The position numbers were made by a program, and so were the translations under genes. Shown piece by piece: positions 20,685 to 31,291 of a stretch of DNA of 64,000 nucleotides. The stretch's first letter is position 1; each line of letters begins with the position of its first letter. The notes beneath the pieces are model-generated. The model did no database searches. It saw only the letters and a program-made list of their open reading frames with translations, and was not told the origin of the DNA. The DNA comes from JACKIC01 sp964392305 (GTDB lineage Bacteria > Planctomycetota > UBA1135 > UBA2386), in contig CAYMPV010000003.1 in assembly GCA_964392305.1 (NCBI GenBank), forward strand, positions 124,001 through 188,000, given 5' to 3'.

Positions 20685-21635
20685 ATGTCCCGTCGATACG
20701 CCATCATCTCTCCTTGCCGCGACGAGGCGGAGTTCCTGCAGACCACGATCGACGCGATCGCGGCACAGACCACGCCGCCCACCCTGTGGCTGGTCGTCGA
20801 CGACGGCTCCACGGATGCGACGCCCGAGATCCTGGCCCGCGCCGCCGAGCGCCTGCCATTCCTGCGGGTGCTGCGCCGGCAGGACCGCGGCGCGCGCGCC
20901 GTCGGCCCCGGTGTGGTCGAGGCCTTCTACGCCGGGCTCGAGACCATCGACCTCGACGACTACGACTACGTCTGCAAGCTCGACGGCGACCTCGACCTGC
21001 CGCCGCGCTACTTCGAACGCGCGTTCGAGCGGTTCGAGGCCGATCCGTGGTTGGGCAACCTCTCGGGCAAGGTGTTCCTGCGTGAGCACGGCAAGCTGAT
21101 CGCCGAACGCGTCGGCGACGAGAACGCGGTCGGCATGATCAAGCTGTACCGCGTCGCGTGTTTCCGCGACATCGGCGGCTTCGTTCGCCAGGTCTCGTGG
21201 GACGGCATCGACGGACACATGTGCCGGATGCGTGGCTGGATCGCCAGCTCGGTCCACGACGAGGAGATGAACTTCGTGCACCTGCGGCTGATGGGCAGCA
21301 GCCAGGACAGCATCTGGGCCGGGCGTCTGCGCTGGGGCCGCGGCAAGTACTTCATGGGCAGCGCCCCCTACTACGTCGCTGCCGTGGCCGCCTATCGGAT
21401 GATCGAGCGCCCCTTCATCCTCGGCGGCTTGTGCATCTTCTGGGGCTACGTGCGCGCTTGGTGGCGCGGCGACCGGCGGCACGACGACCGTGAATATCGC
21501 CGCTACATGCGTCGCTACGAGCTGCAGTCGCTGCTGCTGGGCAAACGCCGCACGCTGCAACGCTACAACGACCGGATCCGCGCCACCTGGCCGCCACCGG
21601 ACCAGCGCGTCTCCGCGGCCATCGCAACGGCATGA
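20685..21635 (+). CDS. glycosyltransferase family 2
   Basis: A 316-residue GT-A fold glycosyltransferase. DDGSTDATPEIL near residue 40 and DGDLDLPP near 100 (DxD-type metal site) mark the family 2 nucleotide-sugar domain, followed by WDGIDGHMC and HDEEMNF in the acceptor half. A hydrophobic stretch near residues 230-265 could associate with the membrane. It is first of four genes joined by overlapping stop/start codons. It likely transfers a sugar to the lipid-linked repeat unit of the exopolysaccharide. Start at ATG 20685. Confidence 0.85.
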   Translation: MSRRYAIISPCRDEAEFLQTTIDAIAAQTTPPTLWLVVDDGSTDATPEILARAAERLPFLRVLRRQDRGARAVGPGVVEAFYAGLETIDLDDYDYVCKLDGDLDLPPRYFERAFERFEADPWLGNLSGKVFLREHGKLIAERVGDENAVGMIKLYRVACFRDIGGFVRQVSWDGIDGHMCRMRGWIASSVHDEEMNFVHLRLMGSSQDSIWAGRLRWGRGKYFMGSAPYYVAAVAAYRMIERPFILGGLCIFWGYVRAWWRGDRRHDDREYRRYMRRYELQSLLLGKRRTLQRYNDRIRATWPPPDQRVSAAIATA

Positions 21636-22090
21636 GTTCCCGTCCCCCCCGGGTGCTGGCGCTGTCGTCGGGCGGCGGCCACTGGATCGAACTGCTGCGC
21701 CTGCGTCCCGCCTTCGCCGGCGCCGAGCTGCACTTCGCCTCGGTCAACGAGGACTACCGCGCCGACGTGCCCGACGTCAGCTTCCACCGCATCCCCGACG
21801 CGACCCGCTGGAACAAGGTGGCGCTGCTGTGGTTGCTCTGGCGTCTGCTGTGGTTGCTGTTGCGCGTTCGTCCGGACGTGATCGTCACCACCGGCGCCGC
21901 GCCGGGGTACCTGGCGATCCGACTCGGTCGGTTGTTGCGCGCACGAACCGTCTGGCTCGACAGCATCGCCAACGTCGACGAGTTGTCTCTGTCGGGACGC
22001 ATGGCTGGCAAACACGCCGACCTGTGGCTGACGCAGTGGCCGCACCTCGCCAGGCCCGAGGGCCCCAAGTTCCAGGGAGCGGTGCTGTGA
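21632..22090 (+). CDS. Alg14/PssD-like glycosyltransferase subunit
   Basis: A 152-residue protein resembling Alg14 and bacterial PssD/EpsE subunits. It starts with a conserved SSGGGHWIELLRL-type segment, has a hydrophobic Trp/Leu-rich membrane-binding stretch near residues 62-80, and then VRPDVIVTTGAAPGYLAI. These proteins anchor a catalytic Alg13-like subunit to the membrane; the pair adds a hexose or hexuronic acid to a lipid-linked sugar. Its ATG overlaps the stop of the GT2 gene (ATGA), and its own stop overlaps the start of the Alg13-like gene. Confidence 0.8.
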   Translation: MSSRPPRVLALSSGGGHWIELLRLRPAFAGAELHFASVNEDYRADVPDVSFHRIPDATRWNKVALLWLLWRLLWLLLRVRPDVIVTTGAAPGYLAIRLGRLLRARTVWLDSIANVDELSLSGRMAGKHADLWLTQWPHLARPEGPKFQGAVL

Positions 22091-22587
22091 TCTTCGTCAC
22101 CGTCGGCCACCAGACGCCGTTCGATCGCCTGATCGAAGCGATGGATCGTTGGGCTGCGGACAGCGGACGCGAGTGCCTGGCGCAGATCGGCGACGGCAGC
22201 TACGAACCAAGGCACATGCGGTTCGAACGGTGGATGTCGCCGCAGCGGTTCGGTGAGGCGATGCGACAGGCGACCGCGATCGTCGCCCACGCCGGCACCG
22301 GCACGATCCTCTCGGCGATGCAACTCGGCAAGCCGCTGCTGGTGCTGCCGCGGCACAGCAGTCGGCAGGAGACCCGCAACGATCACCAGATCGCCACCGC
22401 CCGCCACTTCGCCGCGGCAGGTCACGTCCTGGCCGCCAACGACGAAGAAGAGCTGTTGCAGCTGCTGCCGCGGATCGAACAACAGCCACCCCGCGAACGC
22501 ATCGGCGGCGAGGCGTCGCCAGAACTGATCGAGGCCGTGCGGGCATTCGTCGACGGGGCCCGGCAACCGGCGAGAGGCGAACCGTGA
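22087..22587 (+). CDS. Alg13/PssE-like glycosyltransferase subunit
   Basis: A 166-residue protein corresponding to the C-terminal half of GT28 enzymes. The start is GTG 22087, overlapping the TGA of the previous gene; it reads MIFVTVGHQTPFDRL, a signature of Alg13/PssE/EpsF proteins. AHAGTGTI near residue 70 supplies the UDP-sugar-binding loop. It is expected to form a heterodimer with the Alg14-like product encoded just upstream and to transfer sugar from a UDP donor at the inner face of the membrane. Confidence 0.8.
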   Translation: MIFVTVGHQTPFDRLIEAMDRWAADSGRECLAQIGDGSYEPRHMRFERWMSPQRFGEAMRQATAIVAHAGTGTILSAMQLGKPLLVLPRHSSRQETRNDHQIATARHFAAAGHVLAANDEEELLQLLPRIEQQPPRERIGGEASPELIEAVRAFVDGARQPARGEP

Positions 22588-23828
22588 AGGTCGCCTACCT
22601 GGTCAACCTGTACCCGGCGCCGAGCCACTCCTTCATCCTGCGGGAGATCGTGGCCCTCGAGCGCCTGGGGGTCACGGTGCAGCGTTTCTCGATCCGTCCC
22701 GGATCGATGCCCTGGCAGGCCGCGGCCGAGGCGCGCGAGCTGGCGCTGACCCAGGTGCTGCTGCGCGGCGCCGCCGACGCGCCGGCTCTGCTCTGGGCGA
22801 CGCTGCTTTGTCTGCTGACGCGCCCGCGGCGGTTCGTGCAGGCGCTGCGCCAGCTGTGGGCCTGTTACCGTTTCGCCGACCGGACCGCCGTGGCGCACGT
22901 CGCCTACCTGCTCGAGGCGTGCCGCATGGTCCGCGCGATGTCGGTCGACACCGCGCACATCCACGCCCACTTCGGCACCAACTCGGCCACGGTCGCGATG
23001 CTCGCCAGCCGGCTCAGCGGCGTGCCCTACAGCTTCACCGTGCACGGCTGGGAGGAGTTCGATCGGGCGCAGGGGCTGGGGTTGCGTGAGAAGATCCGGC
23101 ACGCCAGGTTCGTCGCCGCGATCACCCACCACTGCCGCAGCCAGCTGCTGCGCTACACCGACCCGCCGCGTTGGGATCGCATCCTCGTGATCCGCTGCGG
23201 GGTCGACGCCCAGTTCCTCGACGGAGAGGCGCCGCCGATCTCGCCGCAGGCGCCGTTCCTGTGGATCGGCCGCCTGGCACCCGAGAAGGGCTTCACGATC
23301 CTGCTGGAAGCGTGCCAGCGGCTGCGCGCCGCGGGCCACGCCTGCCTGGTCCGCGTCGTCGGTGGCGGCGGCCGGGTCGATCAGGTGCGTGACGAACTGC
23401 GCCGCGCCGGACTGGGTGACAACGTCGAACTGCTGGGCTGGCGCAGCGGCGCCGAGATCCGCGAGCTGCTCGACCAGTCCCGCTGCCTGGTGATGTCGAG
23501 TCTGGCGGAAGGGCTGCCGGTGGTGATCATGGAGGCGTTCGCCCGCCGGCGGCCCGCGATCGCACCGGCCCTCACGGGCATCCCCGAGCTGGTGATCACC
23601 GGGCGCACCGGCTGGCTCTACAGCGCCAGCGACGTCGCGGGTCTGGCCGAGGCGATGACGGCCTGTCTGCAGGCCCCCGCACCGCAGCTCGACGAGTTGG
23701 GCGCGAACGCCCGTGCCGAACTGCTGGCGCGTCACCGCATCGACGCCGTCGCCGCCGAACTGTTGGCGGCGTTCGCGGCGGCGCCGGGCGGCGTGCCGGT
23801 CGATCAGTCGAGCGGCGGCAGCGCGTAG
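22584..23828 (+). CDS. glycosyltransferase family 4
   Basis: A 414-residue GT-B fold enzyme. The N-terminal domain opens with VAYLVNLYPAPSHSF and includes HIHAHFGTNSA; the C-terminal domain contains WIGRLAPEKGF, then SSLAEGLPVVIMEAFA (the donor-binding E-x7-E motif) and GIPELV. This is a retaining glycosyltransferase of the type common in capsule and colanic-acid-like loci. The GTG start overlaps the stop of the upstream gene. Its last 25 bases overlap the 3' end of the convergent beta-helix gene, which may cause transcriptional interference. Confidence 0.85.
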   Translation: MKVAYLVNLYPAPSHSFILREIVALERLGVTVQRFSIRPGSMPWQAAAEARELALTQVLLRGAADAPALLWATLLCLLTRPRRFVQALRQLWACYRFADRTAVAHVAYLLEACRMVRAMSVDTAHIHAHFGTNSATVAMLASRLSGVPYSFTVHGWEEFDRAQGLGLREKIRHARFVAAITHHCRSQLLRYTDPPRWDRILVIRCGVDAQFLDGEAPPISPQAPFLWIGRLAPEKGFTILLEACQRLRAAGHACLVRVVGGGGRVDQVRDELRRAGLGDNVELLGWRSGAEIRELLDQSRCLVMSSLAEGLPVVIMEAFARRRPAIAPALTGIPELVITGRTGWLYSASDVAGLAEAMTACLQAPAPQLDELGANARAELLARHRIDAVAAELLAAFAAAPGGVPVDQSSGGSA

Positions 23829-25546
23829 TGCGCGCGGTAGAAGTTGATCACCGAAGCCGACTCGTGCAGCACCGAGAAGTTGCGGCGATCGCGCTGCAAC
23901 AGATGGTTCGCCCAGTCGTCGACGGTGCTGCCCGACCAGCTGACCGACTGCAGGTAGGCCGCGATCGAGGTCGTCGTCGGCCCGATGTTCTCCTGGTTGT
24001 TCGAGAACACCAGCCCGCTGAAGCTCGCCGGATCGCCGTTCCAGGTGATCGAGCCCGAGACCAGGTTGTCGGCGAAGGTCGTGTTGTGCACGCCGATGTT
24101 CACGCCGCTGCCGGTGCTGTTGAGCGGCACCAGCGAGAGGTCGGTCTGGCCGCCGCCGTTCTGATCCTGCAGCAGCAGGTTGGACCGCACGACGCCCGAG
24201 GCAGTGTTGCCCAGGTGCATCAGGCGCGAGAGGGTGTTGAGGGCGAGGTTGTCCTCGACCTGCACCTGCACACCGCCGGGAGTCGGCGTGACGCCCCAGG
24301 CCTGACCGATGTTCGAGCCGTTGGCGGTATGCACCCAGGCGTTCCTGGTGAACTCACCGCCAGGACGCAGCATCAAGCCATCGGGAGCCTTGATGATGAT
24401 GTTGCCGCGCGCCGTGACGTTGCGCGCGCCGGCGCCGATGTAGGCGGCGTGCGCGAACTGCGCGTAGGCGTTGTTGCCCAGCCCGGGGATGTCCGGCGAC
24501 ATCACCTGGTAGATCAAGGTGTCTTCGAGCAGGAAGGTCTGCGCGCTGGCCAGGATCGCCGAGGAGTGCTGCGTGTTGACGGCGAAGATGTGGTCGAAGA
24601 TGCAGCGCCGGATCGACACGTTCGACGAGTCGGTTTCGCAGATGAGACCGAAGGTGAAACCGCTGATGCGGCAGTTCTCCACCAGGAAGTGAGAGAACGG
24701 CTGCCCGGTGCCCTGCCACTGCGTCGCGATCAGTTGGATGCCGTTGATGTTCTGCGAGGTCGTCGCCGAGTTGGCGATGCGGTCCGCGGCCGACAGGTAG
24801 ATGTCGGTGAACGCGACCCGACTGATGACGGCCGACGATTGGTACCCCGGCGTCACCACGATGCAGCCACCCTGGCTCAGCAGCACGGGGCGGGGCAGGT
24901 TCTCGTCACCGTAGGCGCCCATTCGCATCCAGCCATTGCCCGAAGCAGGACCGGACTTGTTCCACTGGAACGTCGAGTTCAGGGTGAACGAATCGCCGCG
25001 CTTGAGCAGCAGCCAGTCTGCCTGCCCGTTGCGCAACATGGCGAAACCGGCGGCGAGGGTGCGCTTGGGCGCCCCCACGCTGCCGTCGGCCGAGTCGTTG
25101 CCGGTCTCACTGACGTGCACGACCAGCGCCCCAGGCTGCGCCTCGAAGTCCGTCCACCCGTTCACCAAGGTGGCGTTCATCGTCACGTCGATCTGGTAGC
25201 TGCGCACGGCCGTGTCGCCGTTGGCGGCGACGCCGACGCTGAACGAGTAGGAACCCGCCACGGTCGGCGTCCCGGCCAGGCTCGTCGAGGCGCCCGAGGC
25301 GGTCTCGTCGAGCACGATGCCAGGGGGCAGATCGCCGCTGGTCAGGGCCCACGCATGAGTCCCGACGCCGCCGGTGACCGTGATCGAGGCCAGGTAGGAC
25401 GTATCGACCTGCGCGTCCGGCAACGACGTCGTCACGAAGGCGATCCCGCCCCCTGTGGACAACGCATCGCTACCGCCGCTGCCGCAGGCAGCGACCGACA
25501 ACAGCAAGGCGACAAGAGAAGCGGTACGGAACGTTCTGATCTTCAT
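23804..25546 (-). CDS. beta-helix lipoprotein (paralogue 2)
   Basis: A 580-residue lipoprotein: signal peptide with lipobox VAAC giving Cys21, a short Gly/Ser linker, an Ig-like putative carbohydrate- or matrix-binding domain at about residues 35-130 (SLPDAQVDTSYLASITVTGG region), then a right-handed parallel beta-helix. The beta-helix is related to that of 11650-13161, with matching landmarks AHAAYIGAGARNV, GQAWGVTPT and GVNIGVHN. No catalytic residues were assigned. The gene flanks the distal end of the polysaccharide locus, suggesting binding, trimming or epimerisation of the exported glycan at the cell surface. Confidence 0.75.
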   Translation of the reverse strand: MKIRTFRTASLVALLLSVAACGSGGSDALSTGGGIAFVTTSLPDAQVDTSYLASITVTGGVGTHAWALTSGDLPPGIVLDETASGASTSLAGTPTVAGSYSFSVGVAANGDTAVRSYQIDVTMNATLVNGWTDFEAQPGALVVHVSETGNDSADGSVGAPKRTLAAGFAMLRNGQADWLLLKRGDSFTLNSTFQWNKSGPASGNGWMRMGAYGDENLPRPVLLSQGGCIVVTPGYQSSAVISRVAFTDIYLSAADRIANSATTSQNINGIQLIATQWQGTGQPFSHFLVENCRISGFTFGLICETDSSNVSIRRCIFDHIFAVNTQHSSAILASAQTFLLEDTLIYQVMSPDIPGLGNNAYAQFAHAAYIGAGARNVTARGNIIIKAPDGLMLRPGGEFTRNAWVHTANGSNIGQAWGVTPTPGGVQVQVEDNLALNTLSRLMHLGNTASGVVRSNLLLQDQNGGGQTDLSLVPLNSTGSGVNIGVHNTTFADNLVSGSITWNGDPASFSGLVFSNNQENIGPTTTSIAAYLQSVSWSGSTVDDWANHLLQRDRRNFSVLHESASVINFYRAHYALPPLD

Positions 25547-25842
25547 GACTCTCCCACGGGCCGGAAGGCATCACGCGCGGCGCCGAACTGTGCCAGCACC
25601 TGACGGACACCCGGGACACGAGCGCTACATCGACTGCCCCCAGCACCGGGCTGAGACGCTGGAACCCGCTTGCTCCCATAATGGAACGCCCGCCAACAAG
25701 GAGCCCGATGCACCCGACGGCAACGGCGTCTTCCGCGGGTTGCCGGGCCTTGGCCAGGCTCCCAGCACGGGCTCCGCCCGCAGTCGGGGGATCGACGGCT
25801 CCGCGGAACCTGGCGCCGCGCGCCACCGTCACGGGGTCGCGA
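25547..25842. other. 296-bp intergenic region
   Basis: The region upstream of the beta-helix lipoprotein gene and downstream of the efflux permease. An open frame on the minus strand exists but shows no domain, signal peptide or ribosome site that would support it. No repeats seen. Confidence 0.4.
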
Positions 25843-27095
25843 TCAGTCGTGGCGCAACGCCCGCACCGGATCCATCAGCGCCGCCCGCCGCGCCGGATAC
25901 AGACCGAAGATCACCCCGGTGGCGCACGAGATGCCCATCGCCAGGAACACCGACCACGCGGTGATCACCGGCTTCCAGTCCGTCGCCTGCTCGATCAGCT
26001 TGCTGCCGACGATGCCCAGGCCGATGCCGAGCACGCCGGCGATCGCGGTCAGGGTCACGGTCTCGACCAGGAACTGCAGGGTGATGTCGACCTGGGTGGC
26101 GCCGATGGCGCGGCGGATGCCGATCTCGCGGGTGCGTTCGGTCACCGACGCCAACATGATGTTGAGGATGCCGATGCCACCGACCAGCAGCGAGATGCCG
26201 GCGATCAGCGGCAGCACCAGGTCGAAGGTGCGCTGCGTCTGCGCGCGCTGCTGCAGCAGTTCGATCGGAACGGTGACCGCGTAGTCCTTGCGGTCGTGGA
26301 ACTTCGCCAGGATCGCCTGGATGCCGCGCGCCACCGCGGGCACGTTCTCCTCGCGGTCGACGGTGCAGACGATCTGGTGCAGCTCGACGTTGGTGTACTC
26401 CTCGGTGCCCTCGTTGGACGAGTAGTGCATCATGCCGAGGCGGTCGATCACGGTCTCGAACGGCACGTAGACCTCGAGCGCGCGGTCGTCGAGTCCGAGC
26501 ACGGCGCGGTCGGGGTTGCTGGTCTCGAAGTCCGGCAGCACGCCGACGACGCGGTAGTAGTGGCTGCCGATCTTGAGGTCGAGCTGCAGCGGATCGCCGA
26601 GGTAACGCGCCTCGGTGACGACCCGCGCGCGCACCACGCAGACTCGCGCCCGCGCGTCCTCGTCGGCCCGCGTCAGCAGCCGGCCGCGGATCGGCACGAA
26701 GCCGAGCCGGTCGAAGTGCTGCGGGGTGACGCCGTGGATCTTGGCCTCGACGCGGCGACCGCGGAACCAGATCCAGTCCTTGACCTCGTGCACGGGCAAC
26801 ACGCTGGTCACGCCCGGCATCGTCCGGCGGATCTGTTCCATGTCGCGGAACGTCAAACCGTAGCGCAACACCTGCGTGCCCTCCGTCTTGGCAGCGTCCT
26901 GCTCGGCCGGCGGCTTCTGCGCGTTGATCAGGATGTTGGTCGTGCCGAGCTCTTCGATCTGCGCCAGGATCGCACGGCGCGCGCCTTCGCCCGCCGACAC
27001 CATCGACATCACCGAGGCGATGCCGAAGACGATGCCGAGCGCGGTCAACAGCGAACGCAGCTTGTGCCGCCGCAGGTTGCGCAGCGCCTCGAGGA

Positions 27096-27111
<16 letters not shown>
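25843..27111 (-). CDS. MacB-type ABC transporter permease
   Basis: A 422-residue integral membrane protein with the MacB topology: an N-terminal helix (residues about 20-42, ALGIVFGIASVM), a large periplasmic MacB_PCD domain, and a C-terminal FtsX-like domain of three helices. FtsX-domain motifs such as ERTREIGIRRAIGA are present. The start was set at GTG 27111 because GGAGG lies just upstream; a longer frame exists but overlaps the ATPase gene. It overlaps the ATPase stop by 16 bases, so the two are translationally coupled. It is the last gene of a four-gene tripartite efflux operon. Confidence 0.85.
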
Positions 27112-27826
<715 letters not shown>

Positions 27827-27830
<4 letters not shown>

Positions 27831-29371
27831 GGTTTGTCCGGCTTGGCGGAGGCCTCGACCGGCGTGCCCTTGCCGTCGGCCGCGGCGCCGGCGGCTTTGG
27901 TCTCGGGCTCCTGGTCGCTGTTGCCGTTGGACAGCAGCGGGTTGTAGAGCAGCACCTGTTCCTTCTCGACCAGACCGCCGCGGACCTCGACGTAGACGTC
28001 GTTGGCCGAACCGATCTCGACCTTGCGCCGCGTCGGCCCGACACCGGGCTCGTAGACGTGGCAGAACTGCTCGCCGTTCTCGGCGAACACGCACTGCAGC
28101 GGCACGAACAGCACCTGCTGCTTGTGCTCGACCAGGATCTCGGCCTTGGCGCTGATGCCCGGCCGCAGCGACTTGTCGCCGAGCCCGCGTTCGATCGTCA
28201 CCTCGACGTCGAACTTCTTGACGTCGCGGCCGCTCCAGCCGTCGCCGCTGGCGACGCTGGCGATCTTGGTGACCTTGCCCTCGAGCATCAGGCCGGGATA
28301 GGTGTCCATGGTGACGTTGACGACCAGGCCCTCCTTGACCTTGTCGATGTCGGCCTCGTGCACCTTGATCTTGACCTGCAGCACGCGCAGGTCGGGGATC
28401 GTCATCAGCGTCTGGCTGCCCCACACCTGGCCGCCGACCTTGACCTGCTGGCGGTACCAGGGCTCGTGCGGGTCGCCGTAGACGACGATGCCCGGGCACG
28501 GCGCCTTGAGCGTCATGTTGTCGCGCTCCTCCTTGCGGTCCTTGAGCTGGTCCTGCTGCGCCTTGAACCGCTTCTCGTACTGCTGCACCGCGACCTTCTT
28601 CTGCCCCAGCGTCGAGTCGCCGCGCTTCTGCGCGGTCTGCAGATCGCGCTCCGCGTCCGTCACCTTGGTCGCCAGGTCGGCCGACTGCATCGGTCGCGTG
28701 TACTTGTTGAAGATCTCCATCTCGAGCTCGGCACCCTCCTTCTGCACCGTGCAGCGCTCGAACTCGATCTGGTGATCCTCGAGCTCGGACTTCTTGATGA
28801 AGTTCTGCTGCAGCAGCACCTGCGAGTCCTCGAAGTTCTTCTTGGCGCGGTTGTAGTTGGTCTCGGCGTCCTTGATCGCGACCTCGAGCTTCTTGTGCTG
28901 CTGCGGCGCTTCACCCTGCAGATACTTCTCGAGCTCCTTCTTGGCCCGGTCGAGCGCGACCTCGGCCTTGGCCAGGTTGGCGACGTTCTCGACCTCCTGG
29001 ATCTCGAGTTCGGTGCGCGCCGTCTTCAGGCTGGCCTCGGTCTGCAGCAGTTCGAGCTCGAGGCTCTCGATCTGCTGTTCGAGCTGCGCGGGGTCGAGCT
29101 TGAGGATCACGTCACCTTCGGCGACCTCCTTGCCCTCCTCGACCAACCACGTGATCTTGCCCTCGCTCTTGAGCTTGGGCGCGACCTTCTGCGATTCCTT
29201 GGCGACCATCGTGCCGTTCTCGATGATCGAGATCTGCAGGTCGTCGCGGCGCACCGCGAACAGCTCGTTGTCGCCCGGAACGGCGCCGGCCTCGACGCTG
29301 TTCGAACCCCACCACCACCACCCGCCGGAGCCGAGCAACAACACCGCCGGAACCACGATCGTGAGCTTCAT
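27827..29371 (-). CDS. MacA/HlyD-type periplasmic adaptor
   Basis: A 514-residue membrane-fusion protein. One N-terminal transmembrane helix (residues about 3-20, ending in a WWWWG tract) is followed by a lipoyl half-motif, a long coiled-coil hairpin rich in Lys/Glu/Gln (about residues 90-270), the second lipoyl half, and beta-barrel and membrane-proximal domains. The coiled coil is unusually long compared with MacA, closer to the long-hairpin HlyD/EmrA type. The C-terminus is an Ala/Lys/Pro-rich tail. It would bridge the permease and the TolC-type protein across the periplasm. Confidence 0.85.
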
Positions 29372-31074
29372 TGCCAGCCCCCCTGCGAATCGACGAAGAA
29401 CAAGCCCAGGTCGCGCAGCAGGCTGAGCCGACCGATGAAGTGATCGACCTTGAGCCGGATCAGCGCGTTCTGCGCGTTGACCAGCGCCTGACGGGCCTCG
29501 AGCAGGTCGCGGTTGTCGAGCTTGCCCGACTCGTAGCGGATCTCGGTGACGGTGACCGCGCCGCGTTCCTGCACCACCTGCTGCTCCTGCAGCACGATGC
29601 GCTCCTCGATGCTCTTGAGGTTGCGCAGCGCGTCGCGGATCTCGAGGTCGAGCTGGTCGAGTCGCTGGGCGAAACCGCGTCGCGACTGTTCGAGCGCGAT
29701 CTGCGCCGAGACCAGGCCGTTGCGCTGCGCCTTGCGCTGCAGCGGGATCTCGAAGCTGACCCCGACCGAGGCGTTCCAGTCCTCGGGCCCGGCGCCGCTG
29801 ACGTCGTTGTCGGCGCCGAGGATGCCGTAGTTGGCGACCAGGTCGATGTCGGGCAGCAGGTTGTCGGTGGCGATGCGCAGGGCGCGTTCGGCGTCTTCGA
29901 CCTGCTGCCGCTGCGAGATCAGATCCAGGCGGTTGTGCCGCGCTGCCGCGACCGCCGCCTCCTCGCGCATGCGCACCGGCTCGAACGGCGCCTCGCTGTC
30001 GGCGACGTCGAGCCGCGTCGTCGTCGGCAGGCCGAGCAGGATCTTGAACTCGTCGATGGCGCGGTCGTAGCCGGCGCGCGCGCTGATCAACTGGTCCTTG
30101 GCCTCGATCTCGCGACGCCGCGCGCGGAACACTTCCTGTTCGCTGTTGCGGCCCACCTGGTAGAGCGCCTCGGCCTTGCCGCGGTCGAACACCGCGCCTT
30201 CGTAGTTGGCGTCCTCGAGCGCCAGGGTGCGCTGCTGGCTGACCAGGTCGTAGTAGGTGCGCGCCACCTGGATCGAGAAGTTCTCGCGGTACAGTTCGAA
30301 GTCGCGGATCGCGTAGACGAGGCTGCGTTCGGCCTGGGTCAGGGCTTCGTGGGAGATCTCGTACCCCGAGCCGCGCAGCAGCGGCTGGGTCAGCGTCGCG
30401 CCGACCACGGTCGAGTAGCTGTCGCTGCCGAACCCGATGCCGGCACCGTAGGGCCACAACGCACTCGCCGACGAGGTCAGCGCCAGCGTGCCGCCGGTCG
30501 GCAGGATCTGGCTGGCGCCGAACTGCACCGACGTGCCCTGATTGTCGCTGCCCGCCTCCTGGGTCGACCACAGGTAACTGACCGCGGCGGTGAACTGCGG
30601 GCCGAACTGGAAACGGGTCAGCGAGTAGGACAACCCCTGTTGGTAGAGGGACTCCTTGCGGGCCAGGAAGTCGCGGTTCCCCTGGAACGCGGTCTGCAAC
30701 GACTTCTGCAGGTCGTAGAGCACCTCGGGCGCCGCGGCCGCGGCCGCGGGGGCCGCCGCCGGATCACCAGCCGGATCGCCAGCTGGATCGCCAACAGGAG
30801 GGCCAACAGGAGGGCCCGGCTCGACCGGCAGTGCGGGCGCCGGTTCCGGTTCCGATTCCGGCCGCACGACCCACTCCTTGCGGTTGCCGAGTTCCTGCGC
30901 CGTGGTTTCGCCGAGGATGGTGGCGACTTCGCGGTCGGCGTCGGCGCGGTAGCTCGCGGCCGAGCAGCCGAGCATCACCACGGCGATGACCGCGAACGCC
31001 AGCATGCCGAGACCGGAGCCGGGCGCGCGAGGAACGGGCGAAAGGGGATCGGGCGGAAGTGGAGGTGGTCGCAT
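29368..31074 (-). CDS. TolC-type outer membrane efflux lipoprotein
   Basis: A 568-residue TolC-family protein. An N-terminal signal region ends in the lipobox-like VMLGC, so a lipid anchor is likely. A low-complexity Pro/Gly/Asp/Ala linker (about residues 75-110) with repeated GDPA units precedes two outer membrane efflux domains with the usual coiled coil and duplicated repeats. It completes the tripartite efflux operon and its stop overlaps the adaptor start. The start codon is uncertain: ATG 31074 or ATG 31005, neither with a clear ribosome site. Confidence 0.8.
   Translation of the reverse strand: MRPPPLPPDPLSPVPRAPGSGLGMLAFAVIAVVMLGCSAASYRADADREVATILGETTAQELGNRKEWVVRPESEPEPAPALPVEPGPPVGPPVGDPAGDPAGDPAAAPAAAAAAPEVLYDLQKSLQTAFQGNRDFLARKESLYQQGLSYSLTRFQFGPQFTAAVSYLWSTQEAGSDNQGTSVQFGASQILPTGGTLALTSSASALWPYGAGIGFGSDSYSTVVGATLTQPLLRGSGYEISHEALTQAERSLVYAIRDFELYRENFSIQVARTYYDLVSQQRTLALEDANYEGAVFDRGKAEALYQVGRNSEQEVFRARRREIEAKDQLISARAGYDRAIDEFKILLGLPTTTRLDVADSEAPFEPVRMREEAAVAAARHNRLDLISQRQQVEDAERALRIATDNLLPDIDLVANYGILGADNDVSGAGPEDWNASVGVSFEIPLQRKAQRNGLVSAQIALEQSRRGFAQRLDQLDLEIRDALRNLKSIEERIVLQEQQVVQERGAVTVTEIRYESGKLDNRDLLEARQALVNAQNALIRLKVDHFIGRLSLLRDLGLFFVDSQGGWQ
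30761..30816. repeat. short imperfect tandem repeats coding a Pro/Gly/Asp linker
   Basis: Three GGATC(A/G)CCAGC-like units followed by two CCAACAGGAGGG units. In the minus frame they encode repeated GDPA and PVGP peptides in the TolC-type protein. Such runs vary in length easily by slippage. Confidence 0.6.
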
Positions 31075-31291
31075 CGCGAAGGGGGCGAGAACTCGCGGAG
31101 CTGCGTGGCGGGCGTGGACGAGCGCGCGACGCGATTGCTTCCCGGGTTCTGCCGCGAGCATACGGAGAGCGGCGCCGGGCTGCGCGCTTGGAGCCGCGCA
31201 ACGGCAAAGGGGTAAGCCCGGATCATCACTTTCCGCCGGTGCCAAGGTCACCATGGCGGCCGACGGCGGACCGGCCCTATCCTTCGGGCGC

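Noticed and set aside
25470..25832. Minus-strand open frame upstream of the beta-helix lipoprotein
   Set aside because: No recognisable domain, and it overlaps the start region of the lipoprotein gene on the same strand in another frame.
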